Under the pieces are notes generated by a model. It ran no database searches. It was given only the letters and a program-made list of their open reading frames with translations, and was not told the origin of the DNA. Source: Paracoccus sp. N5 (lineage in GTDB: Bacteria; Pseudomonadota; Alphaproteobacteria; Rhodobacterales; Rhodobacteraceae). Taken from it: a DNA stretch of 64,000 nucleotides. The position numbers and the translations under genes were made by a program. This document shows, one piece after another, positions 1-8,639 of the stretch (position 1 is its first letter; the number at the start of each line of letters is the position of its first letter). The DNA is taken from positions 496,001 to 560,000 of the forward strand of contig NZ_AQUO01000001.1 in assembly GCF_000371965.1 (NCBI RefSeq), in the 5' to 3' direction.

Positions 1-185
1 CAAGCCCGGCACCGCTGGTGGTGACGCCCGAGGTGCCCTCGACCGAGCCCCTGGTCCCGGCAACCCCGCATCCGGCAGGCGCGATGGACGAGCCCGAATA
101 TCCCTCGGACGTGGCGCTGCCCGAAACCCTGCCGGGCAATCCCGCGGGCAGCGTGACGCTTTATGCCCCGACGGCGCAGCCCTGA
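1..185 (+). CDS. C-terminal end of an unidentified protein (partial)
   Basis: An open frame enters from the left edge and stops with TGA at 183-185. The visible 60 residues are rich in Pro, Ala, Glu and Thr and look like a disordered tail ending in TLYAPTAQP. Nothing identifies the family. The next start codon lies one base after this stop, so the two genes probably share a transcript. Confidence 0.5.
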   Translation, partial: SPAPLVVTPEVPSTEPLVPATPHPAGAMDEPEYPSDVALPETLPGNPAGSVTLYAPTAQP

Positions 186-186
186 G

Positions 187-1005
187 ATGCGCGCCCCGCT
201 GCTGGCGCTGCTGCTCTGGCCCGGGCTGGCGCTGGCGCAGGATCCCCCTGCCCCGCGCCCCGTGGCGCCAGCCGAGGAACGCCCCGCCCCGCGTCCCGCC
301 GCCGAGCCCGCCACAAAGCCCGAGCCGCAGGACGAGAAGCCCAGGCCCGAGGAGCCAAAGCCACAGCTGGACCAGCCCGAGCCCAAGAAACCCGAGCCCG
401 AGGAACCCGCCGGTCCTCCGGTCCATACCAGGCTGCGGGAAAGCGACTTCGACCATTCCGCCTGCCTGTTGGAACTGACCCTGCTCGGCGCGGATTATGC
501 GCCGCAAGCGCCGCTCACCGACCCCGACCAGCCCGATTGCGGCATCGACCGGCCGATCCTGCTGCATGCGCCCCTGCCCGGCATCGAGATCCCGGGCGGC
601 GCGCCGATGCGCTGCGACATGGCGCGGCAACTCGCGCATTGGCTACGGGATTTCGTGCGCCCCGCCTCGGCGCGGCTGCCGGGCCAGCCGCGGCTGGTGG
701 CGCTGGAGCCGAGCTCGACCTATCAGTGCCGGGCGACGGTCGGCAATGACAGCGCCAACCTGTCGGAGCACGCCTTCGGCAATGCCTTCGACATCGCCGC
801 CTTCCGCTTCGAGGACGGCAGCCGCATCGCCATCGAGCCGCGCGAGGACCAGGGCGACCTGGCCGAGGCCTTCCAGCGCGCCGTGCGCGGCGCGGCCTGC
901 CTCTATTTCACCACCGTGCTGGGGCCGGGTGCCAATGCGGCGCATGACAACCACCTGCACCTGGACATCAAGGCGCGGCGCGGCGGCTGGCGGCTGTGCC
1001 AGTGA
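187..1005 (+). CDS. Extensin-like C-terminal domain protein, secreted
   Basis: A protein of 272 residues from ATG 187; an in-frame ATG at 163 lies inside the preceding gene and would spoil the signal peptide. Residues 1-18 form a clean Sec signal peptide (RAPLLALLLWPGLALAQ). A Pro/Glu/Lys-rich linker of about 60 residues follows. From about residue 75 the sequence matches the bacterial extensin-like C-terminal family: paired cysteines, a SEHAFGNAFDIAAF segment and a late HDNHLHLDIK segment, whose His and Asp residues resemble metal ligands of LAS-type peptidases. A periplasmic role in cell-wall metabolism is inferred. It converges with the regulator at 1006 without a gap. Confidence 0.8.
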   Translation: MRAPLLALLLWPGLALAQDPPAPRPVAPAEERPAPRPAAEPATKPEPQDEKPRPEEPKPQLDQPEPKKPEPEEPAGPPVHTRLRESDFDHSACLLELTLLGADYAPQAPLTDPDQPDCGIDRPILLHAPLPGIEIPGGAPMRCDMARQLAHWLRDFVRPASARLPGQPRLVALEPSSTYQCRATVGNDSANLSEHAFGNAFDIAAFRFEDGSRIAIEPREDQGDLAEAFQRAVRGAACLYFTTVLGPGANAAHDNHLHLDIKARRGGWRLCQ

Positions 1006-1737
1006 TCAGCGCCGCACCCGGTCCAGTTCCAGATATTCCGGGTTGAAGCGCGCCAGGCGGGCCAACCCCTGCCAGTCCAGGATCTCGACCTCGCTGCCCT
1101 GCCAGCGGATTAGCCCGCCGGCGCGCAGGTCGCGCACCGCGCGGTTCACATGGATCGGCGTATAGCCCAGGATATCCGCCAGCTCCTTTTGCAGCAGCGG
1201 CAGGGTGAAACGATAGCCCTGGGCCGCGCCGACGCTGGCCAGCCGGGTGTAGAGCTCGCACAGCAGATGCGCCAGATGCGCGCTGGAGCGCAGCGAGGCC
1301 GCCGCCACCAGCCATTGCCGGTGGATCGAGGCGTCGATCGCCGTCGACATCCACAGCAGCCGGGTCAGATGCGGGAAATTGGCGGTGATCTCGCGCAGCT
1401 CGTCATGATCGACGAATTCGACCTCGGCCTCGCCCACGGCGACCACGTCATGCTCCAGTCCCGCCAGCACGAAGCCGTGCAGGTCGACGAAATCGCCGGG
1501 GACATGCAGGGCCGTGATCGCCCGCTCGGCCGGGCGCCCGACGATGGGATGCTGGCGCGCCGACATGCCGCGCAGCATCATGCAGCTGCGGCTGGCCAGC
1601 CGGCCGCGCGGCACGATGACCTCGCCGGAACGAAAGGCGACATGGCAGGTGCGCACCGCGCGCAGGCGGTCGATGTCGCCGGCGGACAGCAGATCCCGTC
1701 GTTGCAGATAGCGAACGAAATACTCGGTTATGGCCAT
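1006..1737 (-). CDS. Crp/Fnr-family transcriptional regulator
   Basis: A protein of 243 residues with the Crp/Fnr layout. An N-terminal cyclic-nucleotide-binding-like beta barrel spans about residues 30-120 (VPGDFVDLHGF matches the family's PGD turn), followed by a long dimer helix and a C-terminal winged helix (about 160-225; LLQKELADILGYTPIHVNRA). The four cysteines of oxygen-sensing FNR are absent from the N-terminus, so it is not an FNR-type iron-sulfur sensor. The ligand is unknown. The upstream 120 bp carry the octamer CCGCGGGA twice, a possible but unproven binding motif. Confidence 0.85.
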   Translation of the reverse strand: MAITEYFVRYLQRRDLLSAGDIDRLRAVRTCHVAFRSGEVIVPRGRLASRSCMMLRGMSARQHPIVGRPAERAITALHVPGDFVDLHGFVLAGLEHDVVAVGEAEVEFVDHDELREITANFPHLTRLLWMSTAIDASIHRQWLVAAASLRSSAHLAHLLCELYTRLASVGAAQGYRFTLPLLQKELADILGYTPIHVNRAVRDLRAGGLIRWQGSEVEILDWQGLARLARFNPEYLELDRVRR

Positions 1738-1861
1738 GATGCTCCTCGGGAAGTCCGCGGGAGATTGTCAACTCTGCCCGGGGCGTGCAATGACCCGGAA
1801 AGCCGGATTAACTTTCATCAATCTTGCCATAAATCCGCGGGATTCATAGACTTCCCGGCGA

Positions 1862-3187
1862 TCAGGCCGCCCTTGCCGGCGCGGCGCCCAGCGCCTCGGC
1901 CAGAAGCGCGAAACTTTGCCGGGCATGGGGGCTTTGCCGGGTGAAGAACTGCTCCAGCGCCGGATAAAGCCGCACCGCCTCGTCCAGCCGCGCATCCGAG
2001 CCCTGCGAATAAAGCCCGGCGCGAATCATCAGCTCGGATTCGGCATAGGTGCCCAGCAGCGCCCGGGCCCGCGCGATCAGCAGGTTTTCCGGCGCGCTGG
2101 CCGCCTGCGGCAGCGAGCGCGAGACCGAGCGCAGCACATCGACCGCCGGATAGCGCCCGCGCTCGGCAATGGCGCGGTCCAGCACGACATGGCCGTCCAG
2201 CGTGCCGCGCAGGATGTCGGCCACCGGCTCTTCCATGTCCGAGCCGGCGACCAGCACGCTGAAGATCGCGGTGATGTCGCCCGCCCCCTGCGGCCCGGGC
2301 CCCGAGCGTTCCGCCAGCGCCATGATCAGCTGCGAGACCGAGGGCGGAAAGCCGCGGTAGCTGGGGCTTTCGCCGGCGGCGAGCGCGATCTCGCGATGCG
2401 CCTCGGCGAAGCGGGTGATTGAATCGGCCAGGAACAGCACATGCCGGCCCTGGTCGCGGAAATGCTCGGCCACGGTCATCGCGGCCCAGGCGCAGCGCCG
2501 GCGCATCAGCGGCGACTGGTCCGATGTCGCGGCGACGACGACGGCGCGCGCCATGCCCTCCTCGCCCAGGGTTTCCTCGACGAATTCGCGCAGCTCGCGG
2601 CCGCGCTCGCCCACCAGCGCGATCACCACCACATCGGCGGAGACCCCCTTGGCCAAGGCCGAAAGCAGCGTCGATTTCCCGACGCCCGAGCCCGCGAACA
2701 GCCCCATGCGCTGGCCGCGGACCAGGGGCAGGATGGTGTCGAAGACCGCAAGCCCGGTGTCCAGCCGTCCGCCCAGCCGGTTGCGCGAGGCGGCGGGCGG
2801 CGGGGCCGGTCTAAAGCCGCGCTCCTCGCCCCCGGCCAGGATGGGGCGACCGTCCAGCGGCTGGCCGAAGGGGTCGATGATTCGCCCGATCCAGGAATTC
2901 GCCGGCGCCAGCGAGGGCGCAAAGACCAGCTCGACCCGGGCGCCGATCGACAGCCCGTCCATCGGCCCCTCGGGCAGGATCGCCGCCTGATCGCTGTGCA
3001 GGGCCACGATCTCGCCGCTGAGGTTGTCCCCGGAACGCCTTGAAAACACGGCGCGATCCCCAAGGGACGCATGGCTGTTCAGCCCGACCGCCAGGATCAC
3101 CCCGCCCTGGATGGCGCTGACCTGGCCGTAATGCCGCGTCATGCCCAGCCCGCGCATCCGCGCCGCGATGGCCTGCATTTTATCCAT
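1862..3187 (-). CDS. fliI: Flagellum-specific ATPase FliI
   Basis: A protein of 441 residues from ATG 3187 (MDKMQAIAARM); the same frame is open far upstream, but that part is antisense to flgB and flgC. It is related to the F1 beta subunit. Walker A is GSGVGKST at about residues 160-167, with ALVGERGRE and the Walker B segment VLFLADSITR further on. FliI is the cytoplasmic ATPase of the flagellar type III export apparatus and works with FliH, which is not in this window. It is divergent from the flgB operon and shares a 99-bp intergenic region with it. Confidence 0.95.
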   Translation of the reverse strand: MDKMQAIAARMRGLGMTRHYGQVSAIQGGVILAVGLNSHASLGDRAVFSRRSGDNLSGEIVALHSDQAAILPEGPMDGLSIGARVELVFAPSLAPANSWIGRIIDPFGQPLDGRPILAGGEERGFRPAPPPAASRNRLGGRLDTGLAVFDTILPLVRGQRMGLFAGSGVGKSTLLSALAKGVSADVVVIALVGERGRELREFVEETLGEEGMARAVVVAATSDQSPLMRRRCAWAAMTVAEHFRDQGRHVLFLADSITRFAEAHREIALAAGESPSYRGFPPSVSQLIMALAERSGPGPQGAGDITAIFSVLVAGSDMEEPVADILRGTLDGHVVLDRAIAERGRYPAVDVLRSVSRSLPQAASAPENLLIARARALLGTYAESELMIRAGLYSQGSDARLDEAVRLYPALEQFFTRQSPHARQSFALLAEALGAAPARAA

Positions 3188-3286
3188 TCCGAGCTCCGCT
3201 TTTTTCGCGCAGGGCCTGCGCCTCGAAAGGGTTTCTAAACCTATTGGGGTTAAGACCGGGTTTATCGGAACAGAGGAGATGCCTCG
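3188..3286. promoter_or_regulatory. Divergent fliI / flgB control region
   Basis: This 99-bp gap separates the two divergent flagellar transcription units. It holds an inverted repeat GGTTT-CT-AAACC (3230-3241) and further GGGTT steps near 3246 and 3258 (GGGGTTAA, GGGTTTAT), plus AGGAG before the flgB ATG. TTAACC-like half sites would suit the CtrA-type control known for alphaproteobacterial flagella, but the match is loose and no promoter is certain. Confidence 0.35.
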
Positions 3287-3676
3287 ATGTTTGACCGGAT
3301 CGAAACCCTGCGGATGGCCGGCGCGCTGACCGCACATGCGGCGGAACGGCAGAAGCTGATCGCCCGGAACGTGGCCAATGCGGACACGCCCGGCTTTCGC
3401 TCGCGCGATCTGGCCGGATTCGCCGAAACCTATCGCTCGCAGCCCGCGGCCGAAATGCGCGCCTCGCGTCCGGGCCATGTCACCGGGGTCAGCTGGGGCA
3501 GCGGCGCCGAGCGGGCGCTGGACGCCGGCGGCGAGCCGGCGCCGAACGGCAATACCGTCTCGATCGAGGACGAGATGTTCCGCAGCGCCGCGGCCAAGCG
3601 GGAATTCGACATCTCGCTGGCGGTGACGAAATCCTCGCTGTCGCTCTTGCGCACCAGCATCGGCCGGCGCGGCTAG
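3287..3676 (+). CDS. flgB: Flagellar basal-body proximal rod protein FlgB
   Basis: A protein of 129 residues. The N-terminal rod motif (IARNVANADTPGFRSRDL, about residues 25-42) is typical of FlgB/FlgC axial proteins, and the C-terminal helix pairs with the N-terminal one in assembled rods. It is exported through the flagellar secretion system and builds the rod next to the MS ring. It is the first gene of a tightly spaced nine-gene operon; flgC begins 11 bp downstream. Confidence 0.93.
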   Translation: MFDRIETLRMAGALTAHAAERQKLIARNVANADTPGFRSRDLAGFAETYRSQPAAEMRASRPGHVTGVSWGSGAERALDAGGEPAPNGNTVSIEDEMFRSAAAKREFDISLAVTKSSLSLLRTSIGRRG

Positions 3677-3687
3677 GGGGACGAGCG

Positions 3688-4080
3688 ATGACCGAACCGC
3701 TTTCCGCCGTCGAACTGGCCGTCTCGGGGATGAAATCGCAATCCGTGCGGCTGCGCCATATCTCGGAAAACATCGCCAATGCCGACACGCCCGGCTATCG
3801 CCGCAAGACGGTGGCCTTCCAGGAGCAGATGGATTTCGGCCGTCCGACCGGCGCCGTGGCCCCGGGCCCGACGCGGCTGGACCGGCGCGACCTGCCCGAG
3901 ATCTATGATCCCGCACATCCGATGGCCAATGACGAAGGCTATTACGCCGGCTCGAACGTCGACCTGGTGGTCGAGATCGCCGATTCCAAGGAGGCCAGCC
4001 GCAGCTATGAGGCCAACCTTCGTGTCTTTGAACAATCCCGGCAGATGGGCAGCTCGCTGCTGGATCTGATCCGCCGTTAA
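3688..4080 (+). CDS. flgC: Flagellar basal-body rod protein FlgC
   Basis: A protein of 130 residues with the axial-protein signature (SENIANADTPGYRRK, about residues 28-42) and the late Tyr-Glu-Ala-Asn-Leu segment typical of FlgC. It forms part of the proximal rod with FlgB and FlgF. It sits between flgB and fliE with gaps of about 11 bp. Confidence 0.95.
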   Translation: MTEPLSAVELAVSGMKSQSVRLRHISENIANADTPGYRRKTVAFQEQMDFGRPTGAVAPGPTRLDRRDLPEIYDPAHPMANDEGYYAGSNVDLVVEIADSKEASRSYEANLRVFEQSRQMGSSLLDLIRR

Positions 4081-4091
4081 GGGGTATCGCC

Positions 4092-4370
4092 ATGATTTCT
4101 TCGACAATTGCCGCCACCGCCTATGACCGCGCCCGCAATGCCGTGGCCCCGGCCGAGGGCCTGCCGCAGGGCGTGACCAATGCCGCCGCGGATTTCGCCA
4201 AGGTCATGGATCAGGTGGACATCGCCGCCACCGGCACCATGACCGGCAAGACCGACACGCATGAGCTGGTGCAAAGCATCGCCCAGGCCGAGATCGCGCT
4301 GGAAACAGTGGTCGCCATCCGCGACAAGGTGGTCGAGGCCTACCAGGAAATCCTGCGGATGCCGGTCTGA
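4092..4370 (+). CDS. fliE: Flagellar hook-basal body complex protein FliE
   Basis: A small protein of 92 residues. FliE joins the MS ring to the rod. The C-terminal half (THELVQSIAQAEIALETVV, then VVEAYQEILRMPV) is the conserved helical FliE core. The position directly after flgC and before fliQ is the usual Rhodobacterales order. Confidence 0.92.
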   Translation: MISSTIAATAYDRARNAVAPAEGLPQGVTNAAADFAKVMDQVDIAATGTMTGKTDTHELVQSIAQAEIALETVVAIRDKVVEAYQEILRMPV

Positions 4371-4379
4371 GGTCGAGCG

Positions 4380-4646
4380 ATGGACGAGAACCTGATCTTC
4401 GACCTGACCCGGCAGGCGCTGTGGATCGCGGTGCGCATGTCGGCGCCCCTGCTGATCGTGGCGCTGGTCGCCGGGGTGGTGATCGGCCTGTTCCAGGCGC
4501 TGACCTCGATCCAGGAGATGACGCTGACCTTCGTGCCGAAGATCGGGCTGATGCTGGTGGTGTTCTGGGTCAGCATGAGCTTCATGACGGCAACCCTGGC
4601 GAGCTTCTTCACCGACCAGATCCTGCCGCAGATCGCGGGGTCATAG
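4380..4646 (+). CDS. fliQ: Flagellar export apparatus protein FliQ
   Basis: An inner-membrane protein of 88 residues with two hydrophobic segments (about 15-40 and 52-75) around a short loop carrying FQALTSIQEMTLTFVPK, the hallmark of the FliQ/SctS family. It is part of the FliPQR export gate. It starts 9 bp after fliE and ends 3 bp before flgF. Confidence 0.95.
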   Translation: MDENLIFDLTRQALWIAVRMSAPLLIVALVAGVVIGLFQALTSIQEMTLTFVPKIGLMLVVFWVSMSFMTATLASFFTDQILPQIAGS

Positions 4647-4649
4647 GCC

Positions 4650-5366
4650 ATGGACAACGCGATCTATGCCGCCCTGACCCGCCAGTCCGGCCTGATGCGC
4701 GAAATGCGCAGCGTGGCCAACAACATCGCCAATGCCAACACCACCGGCTTCCGGCGCGAGGGCGTGGTGTTCTCGGAATACATGGTGCCGCTGGACCGGC
4801 AGGGCGAGACCCTGGCCATGGCCAATGGCCGCGGCCGCATGGTCGACCTGCGCCCGGGCGGCATGACCCAGACCAACGGCCAATACGACCTGGCATTGGA
4901 GGGCGACGGCTTCCTGATGGTGCAGACGCCGCAGGGCAACCGCCTGACCCGGGCCGGCGCCTTCATGACCAATGCCGAGGGCGAGCTGGTGAACGGCGAC
5001 GGCTACCAGCTGCTGGACGACGGCCAGGCGCCGATCGTGATCCCGGCCGGGGTGCGCAGCGTCGGCATCGGCACGGACGGCACCGTCTCGGCCGACGGCA
5101 ACCCGGTCGGCCGCGTCGGCATCTTCGCCAGCCCCGACCCCGCGAAGCTGCAGCACGAGGCCGGCACGCTCTTCGACCCCGGCGGCGCCGTCGAGCCGCT
5201 GGAGGAAGCCAGGCTGCGCCAGGGCTTCCTCGAGGATTCCAACGTCGATCCGGTGCTGGAGCTGTCGCGCATGATCGAGGTCCAGCGCGCCTATGAGCTG
5301 GGCCAGAGCTTCCTCGACCAGGAAGACCAGCGCATCCGCCTGACCATCACCTCGCTGACCCGCTGA
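4650..5366 (+). CDS. flgF: Flagellar basal-body rod protein FlgF
   Basis: A protein of 238 residues with the axial N-terminus (VANNIANANTTGFRREG, about residues 24-40), the internal GDGFLMVQTPQG segment of FlgF/FlgG proteins and the C-terminal SRMIEVQRAYELGQ helix. FlgF is the proximal rod subunit beneath the FlgG distal rod. The assignment over FlgG rests on the shorter length and its position just before the longer flgG. Confidence 0.93.
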   Translation: MDNAIYAALTRQSGLMREMRSVANNIANANTTGFRREGVVFSEYMVPLDRQGETLAMANGRGRMVDLRPGGMTQTNGQYDLALEGDGFLMVQTPQGNRLTRAGAFMTNAEGELVNGDGYQLLDDGQAPIVIPAGVRSVGIGTDGTVSADGNPVGRVGIFASPDPAKLQHEAGTLFDPGGAVEPLEEARLRQGFLEDSNVDPVLELSRMIEVQRAYELGQSFLDQEDQRIRLTITSLTR

Positions 5367-5377
5367 AAGGACAGACC

Positions 5378-6163
5378 ATGAGAGCACTTCAGATCGCGGC
5401 AACCGGGATGAGCGCGCAGCAGATGCGCGTCGAGGTCATCTCGAACAACCTCGCGAATATGTCGACGACCGGCTACAACCCGCGCCGGGCGGAATTCGCC
5501 GACCTGCAATACCAGCAGGCCACCCGCCCCGGCACCCTGACCGCCACCAATGGCGCCATGGTCCCGGCCGGGGTGCAGCTGGGCCTGGGCGTGCGCCCGG
5601 CCAGCGTCACGGTGATGCTGGGCCAGGGTCCGCTGAGCCAGACCAATGGCGACCTGGACGTGGCCGTGGACGGCACCGGCTATCTCGAGGTGACGCTGCC
5701 CTCGGGCATCTCGGCCTATACCCGCGACGGCAGCCTGAAACGCTCGGCCGAAGGCCAGGTCGTGACCTCCGAGGGCTATCCGCTGGTCCCCGACATCACC
5801 ATCCCCGAGGATGCGCGCAGCATCTCGATCAACACCAATGGCGAGGTCTTCGCCTATTTCGACGACCGCGTCGAACCCGAGAACCTGGGCCAGATCACCC
5901 TGGCGAGCTTCATCAACGAAAAGGGTCTCGAGGCCAGCGGCTCGAACCTGTTCCTGGAAACCGTCGCCTCGGGTCCGCCGCGCGTCGCCACGCCGGGGCA
6001 AGAGGGGCTTGGCACGCTGCGCGGCGGCTTCCTGGAGGAAAGCGCCGTGGATCCGGTGCGCGAGATCGCCGAGCTGATCAAGGCGCAGCGTGGTTACGAG
6101 CTGAACTCCAAGGTCATCACCGCCGCCGACCAGATGCTGGGCACCACGGTGCAGGTGCGGTGA
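5378..6163 (+). CDS. flgG: Flagellar distal rod protein FlgG
   Basis: A protein of 261 residues, the usual FlgG length. The start MRALQIAATGMSAQQMRVEV and the motif ISNNLANMSTTGYNPRRAEF are diagnostic, as is the C-terminal IKAQRGYELNSKVI helix. It forms the distal rod joining the basal body to the hook. Its TGA overlaps the ATG of flgA. Confidence 0.96.
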   Translation: MRALQIAATGMSAQQMRVEVISNNLANMSTTGYNPRRAEFADLQYQQATRPGTLTATNGAMVPAGVQLGLGVRPASVTVMLGQGPLSQTNGDLDVAVDGTGYLEVTLPSGISAYTRDGSLKRSAEGQVVTSEGYPLVPDITIPEDARSISINTNGEVFAYFDDRVEPENLGQITLASFINEKGLEASGSNLFLETVASGPPRVATPGQEGLGTLRGGFLEESAVDPVREIAELIKAQRGYELNSKVITAADQMLGTTVQVR

Positions 6164-6579
6164 TGCGATACCTTGCCCTGTTGCTTCTGGCCCTGCCGCA
6201 GCCCGGCCTTGCCGGCGCGCTGCTCGCGACCCGCACCCTGCCCGCCGGCACGGTGATCTCGGCCGAGGATGTCACGCTTTCGACCGAGGCCGAGGGCATC
6301 GCGCCGGATGTCTCGCAGGTGGTCGGCCTGCAATTGCGGGCGATGGTCTATCAGGGGCGCAGGATCGACCCCTCGCAGCTGTCCGCCCCGACCCTGGTCG
6401 ACCGCAACCAGATCGTCACCCTTGCCTATGAACGCTCTGCCCTGCGGATCGAGGCCGAGGGCCGCGCCCTGTCCGCCGGCAGCGCCGGGCAGGTCATCCG
6501 CGTCATGAACAGCGCATCGCGCGTCACCGTTTCCGGGCGCGTCGCCCCGGACGGCACCGTGATCGTCATGCAGAACTGA
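6163..6579 (+). CDS. flgA: Flagellar P-ring assembly chaperone FlgA
   Basis: A protein of 138 residues from ATG 6163, which overlaps the flgG stop as TGATG; a GTG one codon upstream is the alternative. A signal peptide (about residues 1-20) precedes an SAF-like domain with the family's TLPAGTVISAEDV segment. The C-terminal AGQVIRVMNSASRVTVSGRV is typical of FlgA, the periplasmic chaperone for the P-ring protein FlgI, which is not in the window. Confidence 0.88.
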   Translation: MRYLALLLLALPQPGLAGALLATRTLPAGTVISAEDVTLSTEAEGIAPDVSQVVGLQLRAMVYQGRRIDPSQLSAPTLVDRNQIVTLAYERSALRIEAEGRALSAGSAGQVIRVMNSASRVTVSGRVAPDGTVIVMQN

Positions 6580-6590
6580 AGGATCCAGCC

Positions 6591-7343
6591 ATGACCACCT
6601 CCATGCCATCGCGCCCCGTCCTGTTGCTTGGCGCGGCCAGCATCGCCCTTTCGCTGACGGCCTGCGGCCGGGTCGCGCAGGTCGGCCAGGTGCCGGACAT
6701 GACCCAGCCCGAAAGCAGCGTCGAATTCCAGGCCATGACCTCGCAGGGCTATGGCTCGCAGGAGCTGCCCGACCGCATGGACAGCAGCGCATCGCTGTGG
6801 ACCACCTCGCAGAACTCGCTGGTGGCGGACCGGCGCGCCGCCAACCGCGGCGACATCCTGACCGTGGTGATCGAGATCGACGACCGGGCCGAGATCCAGA
6901 ACAGCTCGGGTCGCAGCCGCAGCTCGGCCGACAAGGTCAGCATTCCCGGCATGGCCGGCCTGCCGCAGCGCATCGACAAGATCCTGCCCGAGGGCGCCAG
7001 CATGGACGAGCTTGCCGAAGCCAAGGCCTCGTCCAGCTACAAGGGCAGCGGCAATATCTCGCGCCGGGACAAGATGACGCTGCGCGTCGCCGCCACGGTC
7101 GTCGAGCGCCTGCCGAACGGCGTCCTGCGCATCCAGGGCACGCAAGAGGTGCGGGTGAACTACGAGATCCGCGAGCTGACGGTCAGCGGCTTCGTGCGCC
7201 CCTCGGACATCGGCCGGCGCAACGAGATCTCGTATGACCGGATCGCCGGGGCGCGGATCTCCTATGGCGGGCGCGGCCAGATCAGCGACGTGCAGCAGCC
7301 GCGCTATGGCCAGCAGATCGCCGATATCGTGCTTCCCTATTGA
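6591..7343 (+). CDS. flgH: Flagellar L-ring lipoprotein FlgH
   Basis: A protein of 250 residues. The signal peptide ends in the lipobox LTAC with Cys at residue 25, so it is lipidated and sits in the outer membrane. The FlgH core is clear: NRGDILTVVIEIDDRAEIQN and the late GFVRPSDI step. It forms the L-ring bushing around the rod. fliL follows with overlapping or nearly overlapping ends. Confidence 0.95.
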   Translation: MTTSMPSRPVLLLGAASIALSLTACGRVAQVGQVPDMTQPESSVEFQAMTSQGYGSQELPDRMDSSASLWTTSQNSLVADRRAANRGDILTVVIEIDDRAEIQNSSGRSRSSADKVSIPGMAGLPQRIDKILPEGASMDELAEAKASSSYKGSGNISRRDKMTLRVAATVVERLPNGVLRIQGTQEVRVNYEIRELTVSGFVRPSDIGRRNEISYDRIAGARISYGGRGQISDVQQPRYGQQIADIVLPY

Positions 7344-7354
7344 GGCTGTCGCTC

Positions 7355-7924
7355 GTGAAGAAGATCGTTCTTTTGCTTGTTCCCCTGCTGGCCTTCATCG
7401 CCGGCGCCTTCGGCGGCGACATGCTGCAGGCCGGCAGGAAACCCGACAGCGCCCAGGCCGCCGGCGACGAGAACCATGAAACCGCCGAGCCGGCCAAGGC
7501 CGAACCCGAGCTCGCCGCAGAGAGCCATGACGCGCCCGCGGCCGATGCAGGCCATGGCGACGCCGGCCACGGCGAGGCCGCCGAGGGCGAGGGCGAGGGC
7601 CAGCTCGACTGGTTCAAATTCCCCAGCGAGTTCTTCGTCCCGATCCTGCGCAACGGCACGCCCACGGCGATCATGGTCCTGACACTGACGGTCGAGATGC
7701 CCTCCTCGGCGCGCCCGCGCATCGAGGCGCAGGAACACCGCCTGCGCGATGCGCTGCTGAATGCCTTGCTGATCGAGGCCAACACCGGCGGCTTCGACGG
7801 CAACTTCACCGCCGACCCGGCGCAGCAGCGACTGCGCGGGGCGCTTCTGGCGGCCGCCCAGGCGGCGGCCGGCAGCGACGTGCAGCGCATTCTGATCGAG
7901 GACATCGGCCGGCAAGAACAATAG
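7355..7924 (+). CDS. fliL: Flagellar basal body-associated protein FliL
   Basis: A protein of 189 residues from GTG 7355, preceded by GAGG at 7342-7345; a TTG at 7340 overlapping the flgH stop would add five residues. One N-terminal membrane anchor (KKIVLLLVPLLAFIAGAFGG) is followed by a His/Glu/Ala-rich linker and a periplasmic FliL domain (about 85-189). FliL surrounds the stator units and supports torque or stator function. It is the last gene of the flagellar operon. Confidence 0.85.
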   Translation: MKKIVLLLVPLLAFIAGAFGGDMLQAGRKPDSAQAAGDENHETAEPAKAEPELAAESHDAPAADAGHGDAGHGEAAEGEGEGQLDWFKFPSEFFVPILRNGTPTAIMVLTLTVEMPSSARPRIEAQEHRLRDALLNALLIEANTGGFDGNFTADPAQQRLRGALLAAAQAAAGSDVQRILIEDIGRQEQ

Positions 7925-8020
7925 CCGGACGTGGCAAGCCGGTTCACCCGCGGCGCGCCGCCGCCCCCCCGCAGGCTGCCCGGGCTCTCGCCAACAGGCG
8001 GCAGGCCCTTCGCCGACGGT

Positions 8021-8539
8021 CTAGCGCCGGCCGTCCATGCGGGTGAAATCCATCACGCTGCCCTCGCCCGGGCGCAATTGCGACCAGTCATCGATCTGGA
8101 AATCCACCACCAGCGTCGCGGCGGTCGGATAGCGGCGAAAGTCCGGGTCCAGCGGCGCCCGCGCCGGCAGGGTGGCGGCGAATTCGGCGATGCCGGGGTT
8201 GTGGCCGATCATCATCACCGTCGGCGCCGAAGCCGTGCGCAGGATCGCCAGCATCTTCTCGGGCGTCGCCTGATAAAGCCCCGGCTCGTAGCGGATATGC
8301 GGCCGCACCTCCAGCGGCGCCAGCGCGATGCGCGACCAGGTCTCGCGCGTGCGCTCGGCGGTCGAGCACAGCACTTCCTCGGGCTCGTAGCCGCGGCTGG
8401 CCAGCCAGTCGCCCAGCTCGCGGGCCGAGCGGCAGCCGCGGTCGTTCAGCGGCCGGTCGTGGTCCGGCTGCGCCGGATCATCCCAGGAGGATTTCGCGTG
8501 CCGGGTCAGGATCAGGCGACAGTGTCCGAGAGGGGTCAT
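8021..8539 (-). CDS. SixA-type histidine phosphatase
   Basis: A protein of 172 residues of the histidine phosphatase superfamily. The catalytic RHG-like motif appears as LTRHAKSSW near the N-terminus (His14), the second arginine as STAERTRET and the second histidine as MIGHNPGIAE (about 123). The short length and RHAKS wording match the SixA branch, which removes phosphate from phosphohistidine proteins; the real substrate here is unknown. It stands alone between fliL and argB. Confidence 0.85.
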   Translation of the reverse strand: MTPLGHCRLILTRHAKSSWDDPAQPDHDRPLNDRGCRSARELGDWLASRGYEPEEVLCSTAERTRETWSRIALAPLEVRPHIRYEPGLYQATPEKMLAILRTASAPTVMMIGHNPGIAEFAATLPARAPLDPDFRRYPTAATLVVDFQIDDWSQLRPGEGSVMDFTRMDGRR

Positions 8540-8639
8540 CGAATTGCCTTTTCGGCCATGCGGTTAAGTTTGCGCAACGGACCCCGAGCCTGCCACAGCT
8601 GCCGGCGCGCCGGCAAGCACTCTCTTGGCCCGCCCGCGC

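Noticed and set aside
1862..1995. A promoter with an FNR box between the Crp/Fnr-type gene and fliI
   Set aside because: No TTGAT-N4-ATCAA match is present; ATCAA occurs only singly.
3188..4117. Extension of fliI upstream in the same frame (751 codons in total)
   Set aside because: The added part is antisense to flgB and flgC and has no FliI similarity; ATG 3187 gives the standard FliI length.
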